Shown here piece after piece: positions 33,229 through 42,329 of a stretch of DNA of 43,900 bases (positions are counted from its first letter, which is position 1; every line of letters begins with the position of its first letter). Source of the DNA: Nostoc spongiaeforme FACHB-130 (lineage in GTDB: Bacteria > Cyanobacteriota > Cyanobacteriia > Cyanobacteriales > Nostocaceae); the NCBI RefSeq assembly GCF_014698475.1, contig NZ_JACJTB010000054.1, positions 1 through 43,900 of the forward strand, written 5' to 3'. A program made the translations under genes and the position numbers. The notes beneath the pieces are model-generated. The model did not search any database, was not told the DNA's origin, and was given only the letters and a program-made list of their open reading frames with translations.

Positions 33229-34566
33229 CTAAAGAATTTTTCTGCCTGTGAGAACTTCACGCACTTCTAGCATGGCGGAATATGTAGGGAGAATGTGCAA
33301 GGTTTCGTTCTCTGGTGTATGCTTGAGGGCAGTTGCGATCGCTTGCTTCAAATCTTCCTCGACAATTAGGTTTAAATTACTCTCCAGAGACTTTTCGCTA
33401 TAGCGGAGACGTAAAGCCATATCATAAACGCGATCGCCACTCACCACAATAGTTCCGCCGCGTTCGACTAATTTTTCTGTATCCACATCCCAAATCCAGG
33501 ATACATCAGTACCATCGGGGGTGCGATCGTTTAACACCATCAATGTAGTTTTATCGGTACTTTGATTCACCACCCGAATCGTTTCGTTTGTCCCCACAGG
33601 ATTTTTTGATAATAAAATTCTCACCTTTTTCCCATCAATAATTAAATCTTCCGCCCTACCGAATGCAGCTTGGAAATTATTAATAGTATCTCTAATTGTG
33701 GTTTCATCAACACCCAATTCAATAGCCGCAGTGGCAGCTGCTAAAGTATTGTATTTGTTATACAAACCAACCAAAATTTGTCCCCATTCGCTACTTTCTA
33801 GAGTTGGTTTACTCTTACTAAAACCGCAACTGGGACAAGTAAAATCGCCCAAGTGAGACAAATACACACCTTGATAATCTAAAGAATGTCCACAATTAGG
33901 ACAATAAATAGAATCTACGGCGTGTTGAATTGATTCTAGATACTGTTCTGGTTCATTCAAGCCAAAGAATAACACTCGTTGCGGTAACTGCTGACCGAGG
34001 TGCGATAAAGTCGGGTCATCCGCATTGGGAATTACTACTGTTTCCTTGGGAAGTGTGGAAATTACCTTTGTCCAGCGTTTACTGATGGTATCTACTTCGC
34101 CGTACCTGTCGAGTTGGTCACGGAACAAGTTTAAACACAGAATAATACGTGGCTGGAGTGGTGTTAATACCTTGGGGACGATATTCTCATCTACTTCCAA
34201 AATGGCGTAGTCAGCAGCCAGCTTCCCCACCAAGTTAGTGTTTTCTAGTAAAGCTGTCATCAAGCCATTTTCCAGGTTTGCACCTGTGGAGTTATGGGCG
34301 ATGTAGTAGCCTTTACGTTCCAAAATAGTTTTTAACAGCAGCGACGTAGTTGTTTTACCATTCGTCCCTGCAATGATAATTACGCCATTTTTTACCTGCT
34401 GACTCAATAATTGCAACAGTCGAGGTTCAATCCGCCGTGCAATTGACCCTGGTAATACACTAGCAGCACCTAAGCGCAGCGATCGCACCGCAAATGTTAC
34501 AGTTTTCGCCACCGATACCGCCAAACCAAGGCGCAGTCTATCTATCAGTTTAATTTTCTTGCCCAC
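33229..34566 (-). CDS. murT: MurT-type Mur ligase (lipid II isoglutaminyl synthase subunit)
   Basis: A Mur-ligase protein with the MurT-specific zinc ribbon. The ATP loop is IIAGTNGKTTTS (about 65-76); LNLFRDQLDRYGE, a DUF1727-type C-terminus, and two Cys pairs (CPNCGHS ... CPSCGFSK) fit MurT rather than MurC-F. With GatD it amidates the D-Glu of lipid II. Here GatD is on the same strand but 1.35 kb away, separated by a convergent gene, so separate promoters are likely. Cytoplasmic, 445 residues, usual length. Confidence 0.92.
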   Translation of the reverse strand: MGKKIKLIDRLRLGLAVSVAKTVTFAVRSLRLGAASVLPGSIARRIEPRLLQLLSQQVKNGVIIIAGTNGKTTTSLLLKTILERKGYYIAHNSTGANLENGLMTALLENTNLVGKLAADYAILEVDENIVPKVLTPLQPRIILCLNLFRDQLDRYGEVDTISKRWTKVISTLPKETVVIPNADDPTLSHLGQQLPQRVLFFGLNEPEQYLESIQHAVDSIYCPNCGHSLDYQGVYLSHLGDFTCPSCGFSKSKPTLESSEWGQILVGLYNKYNTLAAATAAIELGVDETTIRDTINNFQAAFGRAEDLIIDGKKVRILLSKNPVGTNETIRVVNQSTDKTTLMVLNDRTPDGTDVSWIWDVDTEKLVERGGTIVVSGDRVYDMALRLRYSEKSLESNLNLIVEEDLKQAIATALKHTPENETLHILPTYSAMLEVREVLTGRKIL

Positions 34567-34824
34567 TTCTTTACCTGAATCTGCTCGTGTTTGCTAATTA
34601 ATCTAGTTGCAAATTTAATCCTGTGAGTTTAGCGAATCCTGGCTCAAAAAGCCAGCGATAGGAAAGTGGGAAGTCTAAAAAAGAAATTTCAGACTTCAGA
34701 GTTCATACTTCATCCGTAAGACGTTATCTTAAAAAATAGTGCGCGGGTGTAATTACTTATCCAGCCCAGGTTGCCGAATTCAGCACAAACTTACGACAAA
34801 TCGTAGCTTGCAAGGTTCCTTTTG

Positions 34825-35412
34825 ATGAATATTACAAAGTTGATTTTTTTACAAGAACGTATGGCTGACTGGCGACGGTTGGTATCCAAATGCCTGTTAC
34901 TGCTTGTGTGTTTACTGATGTTCAGCATTCAACCGGCTTATGCTGGTATTAATGATGATAATTATGATGGCAATATGTTTGTCGTTTATGCTGGCAATGG
35001 TTCCTTAGTTCCACCCAGACAAACACTCGCACAGACTTTAGCAGAACATAAACCTGCATTTTTAGCATTTTATGTTGACGACAGTAGGGATTGCAAACAA
35101 TATGCCATTGTAATTTCTCGTGTCCAGGAATTTTACGGACGCGCCGCAGAAATCATTGCAATTGATGTTGATACAATTCCCGTCAAAGAAAAATATGATC
35201 CCACCGAACCAGGATATTACTATTCTGGGGGTGTGCCTCAAGTTGTCGTGTTTAACCAATCAGGGAAAGTATTGTTAAACAAAAAAGGTCAAGTACCCTT
35301 TGAGGAAATAGACGATAAATTCCGCGAAGTGTTTGATTTATTACCCCGCTCTGAATCAGTAGAATTAAAGCGCCGTTCTTTTAATGAATTTAGCAGTGAG
35401 TTAGCCAAATAA
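34825..35412 (+). CDS. Thylakoid photosystem I accumulation factor-like protein
   Basis: An exported thioredoxin-like protein. The signal peptide is best seen from the second Met (34861: MADWRRLVSKCLLLLVCLLMF ... PAYA), so the start may be 34825 or 34861; a TTG at 34822 is unlikely. The mature part begins GINDDNYDGNMFVVYAGNGSLVPP and contains AFYVDDSRDCKQYA, YSGGVPQVVVFNQSGKVL, LRSESVEL-type ending. This matches the cyanobacterial family annotated as thylakoid photosystem I accumulation factor (recalled, not searched). Only one Cys of the usual CxxC is present, so it is not a classical disulfide enzyme. A strong terminator follows. Confidence 0.72.
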   Translation: MNITKLIFLQERMADWRRLVSKCLLLLVCLLMFSIQPAYAGINDDNYDGNMFVVYAGNGSLVPPRQTLAQTLAEHKPAFLAFYVDDSRDCKQYAIVISRVQEFYGRAAEIIAIDVDTIPVKEKYDPTEPGYYYSGGVPQVVVFNQSGKVLLNKKGQVPFEEIDDKFREVFDLLPRSESVELKRRSFNEFSSELAK

Positions 35413-35417
35413 CTGCC

Positions 35418-35449
35418 AGGGTAGACTGAGATGGTCTACCCTAATTTTT
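35418..35449 (+). terminator. Rho-independent terminator
   Basis: A 9-bp perfect stem AGGGTAGAC/GTCTACCCT with a 7-base loop, six bases after the stop codon, followed by AATTTTTA. Confidence 0.8.
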
Positions 35450-35568
35450 AGTACTGTGGGCTACTGCATCACCAATCAAGCAAAGGATAATGTTGAAATA
35501 ACCGATTTTCACAAAAGCTCAAATTCATAGTCTCAAGTTCAAAACTATTGACCCTTGACTAATAACTG

Positions 35569-36177
35569 ATGTCAAAAGTTTACACTACCGAAGAGCTAAT
35601 CCAAATTTTGGCAGCCGAACGCCAAGCTTGTCTAAAAGGAGAGCGTCTGAAGTTAGAGGTAACAGTCTCTGGCAATCCTGTAATAGACCAGTTTATCAGA
35701 ACCGAAGGGTTCCAAAAGTTCACTGCCTATCAAGATTTTAAAGCGTCTATTCACGATTATCAAAGAGAAAATCATGTTTCCGGTATTGTCTGGCGCGAAA
35801 TGACAGTCAAAGGCAAAACCTTGCGCTATCCAGAAGTAGATACCGAATTAGTAGGGTTGACTAGTGATATCGCCATATTACAATCTGCCAAAGATTCGAT
35901 ATTGAATTTTTGGTATGAAGTAACTATAGATATGGATTTATACTTAAGTTTTAATAACAGTAAGCAATATCAACAAATTACCACAGATGATGTCCAAAGA
36001 ATTGCTCACAGAACTGAGTGGACAAGTTTATGGAAGTGGGAAAATCCTAACTTTTTAGAGATGATTTTACAGCTAGGATGGGGTAATCCCGAAGAAGCCA
36101 GATATAAACGCGGTAGACCACATTCTGGTAGTGAATATATTCACGCAGTCAACCCAGGTAATTTACCTATTGGCTAA
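35569..36177 (+). CDS. Conserved-looking hypothetical protein, 202 residues
   Basis: Starts MSKVYTTEELIQILAAERQACLKGERL, a helical region; the body is alpha-beta with WREMTVKGKTLRYPEVDTELVGL, and a C-terminal helix NPNFLEMILQLGWGNPEEARYKRGRP. No signal peptide. The start codon lies at the end of a GACTAATAACTG string of the repeat type seen before Hsp70. I do not recognise the function. Palindrome copy C follows 5 bases after the stop. Confidence 0.72.
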   Translation: MSKVYTTEELIQILAAERQACLKGERLKLEVTVSGNPVIDQFIRTEGFQKFTAYQDFKASIHDYQRENHVSGIVWREMTVKGKTLRYPEVDTELVGLTSDIAILQSAKDSILNFWYEVTIDMDLYLSFNNSKQYQQITTDDVQRIAHRTEWTSLWKWENPNFLEMILQLGWGNPEEARYKRGRPHSGSEYIHAVNPGNLPIG

Positions 36178-36182
36178 GTACA

Positions 36183-36215
36183 AGACCCCCGACTTCTTAA
36201 AGAAGTCGGGGGTCT
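36183..36215. repeat. AGATCCCCGACTT palindrome, copy C
   Basis: Perfect inverted repeat AGACCCCCGACTTCTT and its complement with a single A at the centre, immediately after the stop codon of the preceding gene, so it may serve as its transcript end. Confidence 0.88.
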
Positions 36216-36307
36216 AAAACTCTGGAATTTCAAGAAACTACTGACTAAACTTTTTTAAGATATAGGCGATCGCTACAGGTCGATACTGGTTAATTTAAAA
36301 TTAACAC

Positions 36308-36499
36308 CTACCCTTTCAAAGCTTTTCTAAAATTGCGGCGATAGGATTGATTAGCGATAAATAAAACAGGCCATAACAAAGATAAAGCAATCCGATTGAG
36401 TAAGGATGGTGTAAAGTTAGTCCTGGTAAATCCCTTCCAAAACTTCCAACCTAAACCGACATAACCTACTATCAAAACAAATACGATTAAGTTGCTCAT
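36308..36499 (-). CDS. Small membrane protein of unknown function
   Basis: From ATG 36499 (SD GGAG ten bases upstream, within the earlier in-frame ATG) the 63-residue product has two hydrophobic segments (MSNLIVFVLIVGYVGLGWKF and LNRIALSLLWPVLFIANQS) and a basic tail (YRRNFRKALKG). No motif was recognised. The composition is typical of small cyanobacterial membrane proteins. Alternative start at 36514. Confidence 0.55.
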   Translation of the reverse strand: MSNLIVFVLIVGYVGLGWKFWKGFTRTNFTPSLLNRIALSLLWPVLFIANQSYRRNFRKALKG

Positions 36500-36978
36500 T
36501 TTCAGAAACTCCATTCACTACTAACTCAATTTAAGTTAAGAATTGTCAAAATATCTCAACAATCATTAATTTATACGGACAAACTAGAATTTAGTATTGA
36601 TTTTCTGACCAGTTGAGGATGCGATCGCATATTCTCTGATTCCAGTGTAAATTAACATCCAGCATTGTTGCTATTTAACCATGAAGCTAAATTATCAAGA
36701 TAAAAAGAATATACTATTCTAGATTTTTATGTTCTTTTTTCTACTTTCTTGCTACCTCAACAGTATGGGAAACTGGCATAATAAATAAACTCGATTTTTA
36801 GAAACATTTCTTCATTTTTCTAGATAGGCTACTGTGTTGAGTAAATATGCTTAACACTTATTAGATGTCTCTTGTGGAAGTTCCTGAACTCAGAACATCT
36901 ATAAGACACTAAAGATAAAACCGACATATTTTCATAGCTTTACAAGTAGCAGAAGCTGCAAATAATTTAGGAGGACTT
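36500..36978. other. AT-rich divergent intergenic region
   Basis: Upstream of the mannose-1-phosphate guanylyltransferase gene. It holds a HIP1-type GCGATCGC at about 36621 and no recognisable gene, RNA or repeat. The downstream gene has a strong SD (TAGGAGGACTT, 36968-36978). Confidence 0.5.
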
Positions 36979-39507
36979 ATGCGTGCAGTACTGATGGCAG
37001 GCGGTTCGGGGACAAGGCTTCGTCCTTTAACTTGCGATTTACCTAAACCAATGGTGCCGATTCTTAATCGTCCCATTGCCGAACATATTATCAATCTGCT
37101 CAAAAGACATCAAATCACCGAAGTAATTGCCACATTACATTATTTACCCGATGTTTTGCGCGACTACTTTCAAGATGGTAGCGATTTTGGCGTACAAATG
37201 ACCTACGCTGTGGAAGAGGATCAGCCTTTGGGGACAGCAGGCTGTGTGAAAAATATTGCCGAACTCCTAGATGAAACTTTTTTAGTAATTAGTGGCGATA
37301 GCATCACTGATTTTGATTTAACAGCAGCAATTGAATTTCATAAACAAAAACAATCAAAAGCGACTTTGATTTTAACTAGGGTTCCTAACCCCATTGAATT
37401 TGGGGTAGTAATTACCGATGAAGAAGGTAAAATTAAACGATTTTTAGAAAAACCATCTACAAGCGAAATTTTTTCCGATACAGTCAACACCGGGACATAC
37501 ATTCTTGAACCCGAAGTTTTAGATTATTTACCAGCTAATACCGAAACCGACTTTTCTAAAGATTTATTTCCGTTACTTTTAGCCAAAAATGAGCCGATGT
37601 ATGGCTATATTGCCCAAGGTTATTGGTGCGATGTCGGCCATTTAGATGCTTATCGGGAAGCACAATATGATGCTTTAGACAGGAAGGTAAAACTGGAATT
37701 TGCTTATGAAGAAGTTTCCCCTGGCGTTTGGGTAGGAGAGAATACTTTTATTGATGCGACAGCTAAAATTGAAACTCCCGCCATGATTGGCGATAATTGC
37801 CGGATTGGGGCGAGAGTTCAAATTGAAGCGGGAACAGTCATTGGTGATAACGTTACAGTTGGGGCTGATGCTAATCTGAAGCGTCCAATTGTGTGGAATG
37901 GGGCGTTTGTGGGTGAAGAAGCCCAATTAAGTGCCTGTGTCATTTCCCGTGGTAGCCGTGTAGACCGTCGCGCTCATGTATTAGAAGCTGCCGTGGTGGG
38001 TTCGTTATCTACGGTCGGAGAAGAAGCCCAAATTAGTACTAGTGTGCGTGTTTGGCCAAGTAAGAAAATTGAGTCTGGTGCGATTTTAAACATCAACTTA
38101 ATTTGGGGGAATACTGCCCAAAGAAACTTGTTTGGTCAACGTGGTGTACAAGGTTTGGCGAATATCGACATTACCCCAGAATTTGCAGTGCGCTTAGGTT
38201 CGGCTTATGGTTCGATTTTAAAACCCGGTTCTAAAGTTACAGTATCGAGAGACCAACGGAATATTTCTCGAATGGTGACGCGATCGCTGATTGCCGGGTT
38301 AATGTCTGTAGGCGTTGATATTCAAAACCTTGATGCTACCGCTATCCCCATCGCCCGGACTGTGATTCCTACAATGTCGGTAGCTGGCGGTATTCATGTC
38401 AGGGTGCATCCCGACCGCCCCGACTACATCCTAATTGAATTTATGGATGCTAAAGGGATTAACATTTCCAAAGCCCAAGAAAAGAAAATTGAAGGGGCAT
38501 ATTTTAAAGAAGATATGCGTCGGGCGTTGATTCATGAAGTTGGCGATGTGGCGTATCCCAGCCAAGTCATTGACCGTTACTGCACCGCCTTTGAAAAATT
38601 ACTCCACGTTTCTACCCTCACCAACAGTCGCGCCAAAATCGTCATTGACTATGTTTATGCTGTGTCTGGGGCAGTTTTACCGCAAATGCTGGATAAATTC
38701 GGCGCAGATGCAGTGGTACTCAACGCCAGCTTAAACAAACATGCTGTCACCACGGCTGACCGCGAAGCCTTATTAACCCAGTTAGGTCATGTGGTGGAAG
38801 CCCTGAAAGCTAACTTTGGTGTGCAAGTCTCGGCAAATGGTGAACAGCTAATTTTAGTTGATGAATCAGGCTTTCCCATTCGTGGGGAAATGTTAACCGC
38901 CTTAATGGTGGACATGATATTAACATCTAACCCCAGAGGTACAGTAGTTGTGCCAGTTCACGCCTCTAGTGCGGTGGAACAAGTCGCCCGTCGCCACGAT
39001 GGAAGAGTGATTCGGACGAAGGCTAACCCAACCGCCTTAATGGAAGCTTGCCAAAAAAATTCTAATGTGGTTCTGGGTGGTAGTGGCGACACTGGTTTTA
39101 TTTTTCCGCAACTGCATCCGGGCTTTGATTCCATGTTCTGCATTGCCAAGATCATTGAAATGTTAACAATTCAAGAGCGATCGCTGGCTACTGCACGTTC
39201 CGAATTACCCCGCGTCATTCACAGAACCCAAACAATTCGCTGTCCTTGGACTGCTAAAGGTGCATTGATGCGCTACTTAGTAGAAACCCACCCAGCCCAA
39301 AACCTGGAACTCATCGATGGCGTGAAAATTGGTCAACCATTCGATGACAATTGGCTGTTAGTTTTACCCGATGCCAGCGAGCCATTAGTACATTTGTTTG
39401 CTAATAGTAGCGATCGCGATTGGGTAGACGACACCATCCGCAACTACCGTCATCGTGTGCAAACTTTTGTCGAAAGACAACAAGAATATCATCCCGCAGA
39501 AGTTTGA
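36979..39507 (+). CDS. Mannose-1-phosphate guanylyltransferase / phosphomannomutase-like fusion
   Basis: The N-terminal 230 residues are a nucleotidyltransferase: [71 protein letters not shown]. Residues 250-370 are left-handed beta-helix hexapeptide repeats ([16 protein letters not shown]). The C-terminal half resembles the phosphohexomutase fold, but the usual catalytic TASHNP serine loop is not seen ([11 protein letters not shown] stands in its place), so mutase activity is doubtful. It makes GDP-mannose (or another NDP-sugar) for surface polysaccharide. Length 842, as in other cyanobacteria. SD AGGAGG. A palindrome follows the stop. Confidence 0.9.
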   Translation: MRAVLMAGGSGTRLRPLTCDLPKPMVPILNRPIAEHIINLLKRHQITEVIATLHYLPDVLRDYFQDGSDFGVQMTYAVEEDQPLGTAGCVKNIAELLDETFLVISGDSITDFDLTAAIEFHKQKQSKATLILTRVPNPIEFGVVITDEEGKIKRFLEKPSTSEIFSDTVNTGTYILEPEVLDYLPANTETDFSKDLFPLLLAKNEPMYGYIAQGYWCDVGHLDAYREAQYDALDRKVKLEFAYEEVSPGVWVGENTFIDATAKIETPAMIGDNCRIGARVQIEAGTVIGDNVTVGADANLKRPIVWNGAFVGEEAQLSACVISRGSRVDRRAHVLEAAVVGSLSTVGEEAQISTSVRVWPSKKIESGAILNINLIWGNTAQRNLFGQRGVQGLANIDITPEFAVRLGSAYGSILKPGSKVTVSRDQRNISRMVTRSLIAGLMSVGVDIQNLDATAIPIARTVIPTMSVAGGIHVRVHPDRPDYILIEFMDAKGINISKAQEKKIEGAYFKEDMRRALIHEVGDVAYPSQVIDRYCTAFEKLLHVSTLTNSRAKIVIDYVYAVSGAVLPQMLDKFGADAVVLNASLNKHAVTTADREALLTQLGHVVEALKANFGVQVSANGEQLILVDESGFPIRGEMLTALMVDMILTSNPRGTVVVPVHASSAVEQVARRHDGRVIRTKANPTALMEACQKNSNVVLGGSGDTGFIFPQLHPGFDSMFCIAKIIEMLTIQERSLATARSELPRVIHRTQTIRCPWTAKGALMRYLVETHPAQNLELIDGVKIGQPFDDNWLLVLPDASEPLVHLFANSSDRDWVDDTIRNYRHRVQTFVERQQEYHPAEV

Positions 39508-39544
39508 AAATTTCTTTGCTTTGCAAGGGTAGATAGCAGACAAA

Positions 39545-39577
39545 AGATCCCCGACTTTTTTGAGAAGTCGGGGATCT
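39545..39577. repeat. AGATCCCCGACTT palindrome, copy D
   Basis: AGATCCCCGACTTTTT and the complement AGAAGTCGGGGATCT, 38 bases after the guanylyltransferase stop; one mismatch in the stem, two-base centre. It probably acts as a transcript end for the long plus-strand gene. Confidence 0.85.
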
Positions 39578-39695
39578 GAAGCTCTATTTCATACTTTAGA
39601 CTTCATACTTCAGATTTTTTTCCATTTTTTAGGAAGATGTCAGCATCAAGGCTAATCATCTAGCTTGAGGAAGTCAGGTAATTTAAAAACTACCC

Positions 39696-39917
39696 ATGAT
39701 TGATATTCAAGCTATTTCGATTCCCGACCCCCAAATTCCGACACCGCAACCAAACCCCCTACCAACACCCGAACCAAAAATCCCCCAACCAGTACCAGAA
39801 CCCGTACCTGCGCCAATTCCCCAACCAATACCGGGGCCTGTACCAGAAACTGTACCCGCACCAATTCCGCAAACTGTTCCTGGGACAATTCCCCAAACCA
39901 TACCTGAACCTGTTTGA
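39696..39917 (+). CDS. Small proline-rich repeat protein (uncertain)
   Basis: The 73-residue product is almost pure Pro-x-Pro: PTPQPNPLPTPEPKIPQPVPE, with variants of PVPAPIPQPIPGPVPE repeated. It would form an extended polyproline helix. No SD is clear. The ORF may be a real linker-like peptide or a coincidence of repeat DNA; all three frames are open over much of it. It lies between the guanylyltransferase gene and ychF. Confidence 0.4.
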   Translation: MIDIQAISIPDPQIPTPQPNPLPTPEPKIPQPVPEPVPAPIPQPIPGPVPETVPAPIPQTVPGTIPQTIPEPV

Positions 39918-39962
39918 ATTATCTTAGTAGTTTGAGCCAAAATCTAAAATCTAAAATCCAAA

Positions 39963-41054
39963 ATGCTAAGAGCCGGAATTGTCGGACTTCCCAACGTCGG
40001 AAAATCTACTTTGTTTAATGCCTTAGTAGCCAATGCGAAAGCGGAGGCTGCTAACTTTCCCTTCTGCACGATTGAACCGAATGTCGGCGTTGTCTCAGTA
40101 CCGGATGAGCGGTTAAACGTGCTTTCGCAAATTTCTGGTTCAGCACAAATTATCCCCGCCCGTGTTGAGTTTGTGGATATTGCTGGTTTGGTCAAAGGTG
40201 CGAGTCAAGGTGAAGGGTTGGGGAACCAATTTTTATCCCACATTCGAGAAGTTGATGCGATCGTTCATGTGGTACGTTGTTTTGAGAATGATGATATTAT
40301 CCACGTTGCTGGTTCTGTTGATCCAGCGCGAGATATTGAAATTATCAATTTAGAACTCGGTTTATCCGACTTAGCCCAAATTGAACGCCGCATTGAACGT
40401 ACCCGCAAACAAGCCCGCACCAGCAAAGATGCTCAGTTTGAAATTACAGTTCTTGAAAAATTAGTAGCAGCCTTAAACGAAGGTAAATCTGTCCGTCAAG
40501 TCAGTTTAAATGAAGAAGAAGCAGCCATTATTCAAGGTCTAGGACTGCTCACCAGTAAACCGATTATTTACGCTGCCAATGTTTCAGAAGATGACTTAGC
40601 CACAGGTAATGAATTTGTGGAAAAAGTTCGACAAATTGCCTCACAAGAAAATGCTCAAGTCGTCATTGTTTCTGCTCAAGTAGAAGCAGAATTAGTGGAA
40701 TTAGCTGAAGAAGACAAAGCAGATTTCTTAGAATCTTTAGGTGTGAAAGAAGGCGGGTTAAAATCTTTGATTCGCGCGACTTACACCTTGTTAGGTTTGC
40801 GGACTTATTTCACTAGCGGCCCCAAAGAAAGCCGCGCTTGGACAATTAATGCTGGTATGTCTGCACCCCAAGCCGCAGGTGTGATTCACTCTGACTTTGA
40901 GCGCGGATTTATTCGCGCCGAAACCGTTGCTTATGATGATTTGGTAGCAAGTGGTTCGATGAAAAGTGCCAAAGAAAAAGGCTTAGTTAGAAGTGAAGGC
41001 AAAGAGTACATCGTACAAGAAGGAGATGTGATGTTATTCCTATTTAATGTGTAG
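39963..41054 (+). CDS. ychF: Redox-regulated ATPase YchF (Obg-like)
   Basis: GTPase-fold ATPase. G1 GLPNVGKST (8-16), G3 DIAGLVKGAS, and G4 changed from NKxD to NVSE, which is the known reason YchF prefers ATP. A coiled-coil segment follows residue 120 (IERTRKQARTSK) and a C-terminal TGS domain ends QEGDVMLFLFNV. It binds ribosomes and takes part in stress control in other bacteria. Length 363, usual. The start codon follows a TAAAATCTAAAATCCAAA repeat string (39940-39962), so no clean SD is seen. Confidence 0.95.
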   Translation: MLRAGIVGLPNVGKSTLFNALVANAKAEAANFPFCTIEPNVGVVSVPDERLNVLSQISGSAQIIPARVEFVDIAGLVKGASQGEGLGNQFLSHIREVDAIVHVVRCFENDDIIHVAGSVDPARDIEIINLELGLSDLAQIERRIERTRKQARTSKDAQFEITVLEKLVAALNEGKSVRQVSLNEEEAAIIQGLGLLTSKPIIYAANVSEDDLATGNEFVEKVRQIASQENAQVVIVSAQVEAELVELAEEDKADFLESLGVKEGGLKSLIRATYTLLGLRTYFTSGPKESRAWTINAGMSAPQAAGVIHSDFERGFIRAETVAYDDLVASGSMKSAKEKGLVRSEGKEYIVQEGDVMLFLFNV

Positions 41055-41063
41055 GTTAATGAG

Positions 41064-41114
41064 GGTGTAAGGGTGAATGGGTGTAAGGGTATAAAAGACC
41101 TTCACCCTTATACC
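41064..41114. terminator. Hairpin between convergent genes
   Basis: GGTGTAAGGGTGAA (41064-41077) pairs with TTCACCCTTATACC (41101-41114) with one G-T pair, across a 23-base loop with another GGGTGTAAGGGT copy. It lies 10 bases after ychF and 22 bases before the convergent gene's end, so it may terminate both. Confidence 0.5.
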
Positions 41115-41136
41115 ATTACATCCGCCAAAGTTTGCC

Positions 41137-42045
41137 TTAATTACTTCCGCCTACCATATACACATAGGAACCAAAATTTTCATCATCAGTACCCACAATT
41201 AATCCACCTGCAATACCGGGTACTAGTTCCATACCTTCAATTTTGTGATAATCACTGCGGTGGAGTGGAACTAATTGTGAACTTTGCCGCCAAACTAATT
41301 TATTACCACTCCATCCCACGTAACCTGCAACATATACTGCTGATTGAAATGGGCCATCATCTCCTGCATCACTAGCTGAAGTGACATAGACAATTCCAGC
41401 AGAGTCTATTTTTAAATCAGAAATATGCCGCACATTTCCTAAAGGAAAGGGAACTGTAAAATTAGCAGCACCAAGAGTAGTTATTTGATATTTTTGTAAA
41501 TCTAATGTTCCCCAATAAATAATTGCTGGTTGTTCTGCTTCGCCACGATGCGCCCAAACAGCAACTAATTTGTTATCGATATCTTGCAGTGCAAATGCTT
41601 CAAAATTACTTTCTGGAGGAATATTTGAAAGACTAAATTCTTTAATTACAGAAATAGTTTTATTAGTAGGCTGTAATTTTAAATGATAGGCTTTTCCCGA
41701 ACTAGCAAAAGCAATAAAAGAATTGCTGCTTTTGGGAATTGAGGTTAAAGCTTCTAAATCTATTGGTAATGCTAGATTATTTTGCCAATTTAAAGGTAAA
41801 TACTCAGGTGCATTTTTACCCTGAATCTTAATAGTTGCTAGGCGACTTTGGTTTTTTTGTTTATTATCATGGACAATCAAAAATTCTAAAGAATTATTTT
41901 GTTGCCCTAACAAAGCTATACCACTAATACCAAAGGGAATGCCACCACGTACAGGTTGCCATTCTTGCGCCCAAACTTTTTGGCATAAAATTAGCAATGC
42001 TGCCAAACATAATATATTGATGATTAACTTGAAAAATCTTGGCAT
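41137..42045 (-). CDS. Secreted beta-propeller-like protein of unknown function
   Basis: Signal peptide (MPRFFKLIINILCLAALLILCQKVWAQ) followed by 275 residues rich in beta strands, with repeated patterns such as SLEFLIVHDNK, SFIAFASSGKAYHL, GIVYVTSASDAGDD, GLIVGTDDENFGSYVYM. It looks like a propeller of the SBBP or esterase-like type; no catalytic motif was recognised. It lies convergent to ychF and divergent from the next gene. Periplasmic or outer-surface location is likely. Confidence 0.7.
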   Translation of the reverse strand: MPRFFKLIINILCLAALLILCQKVWAQEWQPVRGGIPFGISGIALLGQQNNSLEFLIVHDNKQKNQSRLATIKIQGKNAPEYLPLNWQNNLALPIDLEALTSIPKSSNSFIAFASSGKAYHLKLQPTNKTISVIKEFSLSNIPPESNFEAFALQDIDNKLVAVWAHRGEAEQPAIIYWGTLDLQKYQITTLGAANFTVPFPLGNVRHISDLKIDSAGIVYVTSASDAGDDGPFQSAVYVAGYVGWSGNKLVWRQSSQLVPLHRSDYHKIEGMELVPGIAGGLIVGTDDENFGSYVYMVGGSN

Positions 42046-42329
42046 ATTTATTTAACGAAATTATATTTGCGTTGCTGAATATACGCAATAATCAGCATCC
42101 GTCACAAAGAGTTTGTTAGTTGACGCTCAATCACATCTAATCCCGACGATCGCTCTTTATGTTTCATCAAAGATGTCATGTAGCGATCGCAACGTCAACG
42201 CAAATTAGCTAAGTAACATTTTCGAGTTTCGCCAAACCAGGTTCGCACTAGCCAGTCTGTATCTTATTTCCCACTCCCTAAAGATTGTGTCATAATAAGC
42301 CGACGCATATTCTTAGTCAGTTATCCACC

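Noticed and set aside
34600-34824. tRNA or small RNA upstream of the photosystem I accumulation factor gene
   Set aside because: Only a short GGCT-AGCC hairpin is present; no cloverleaf or T-loop was found.
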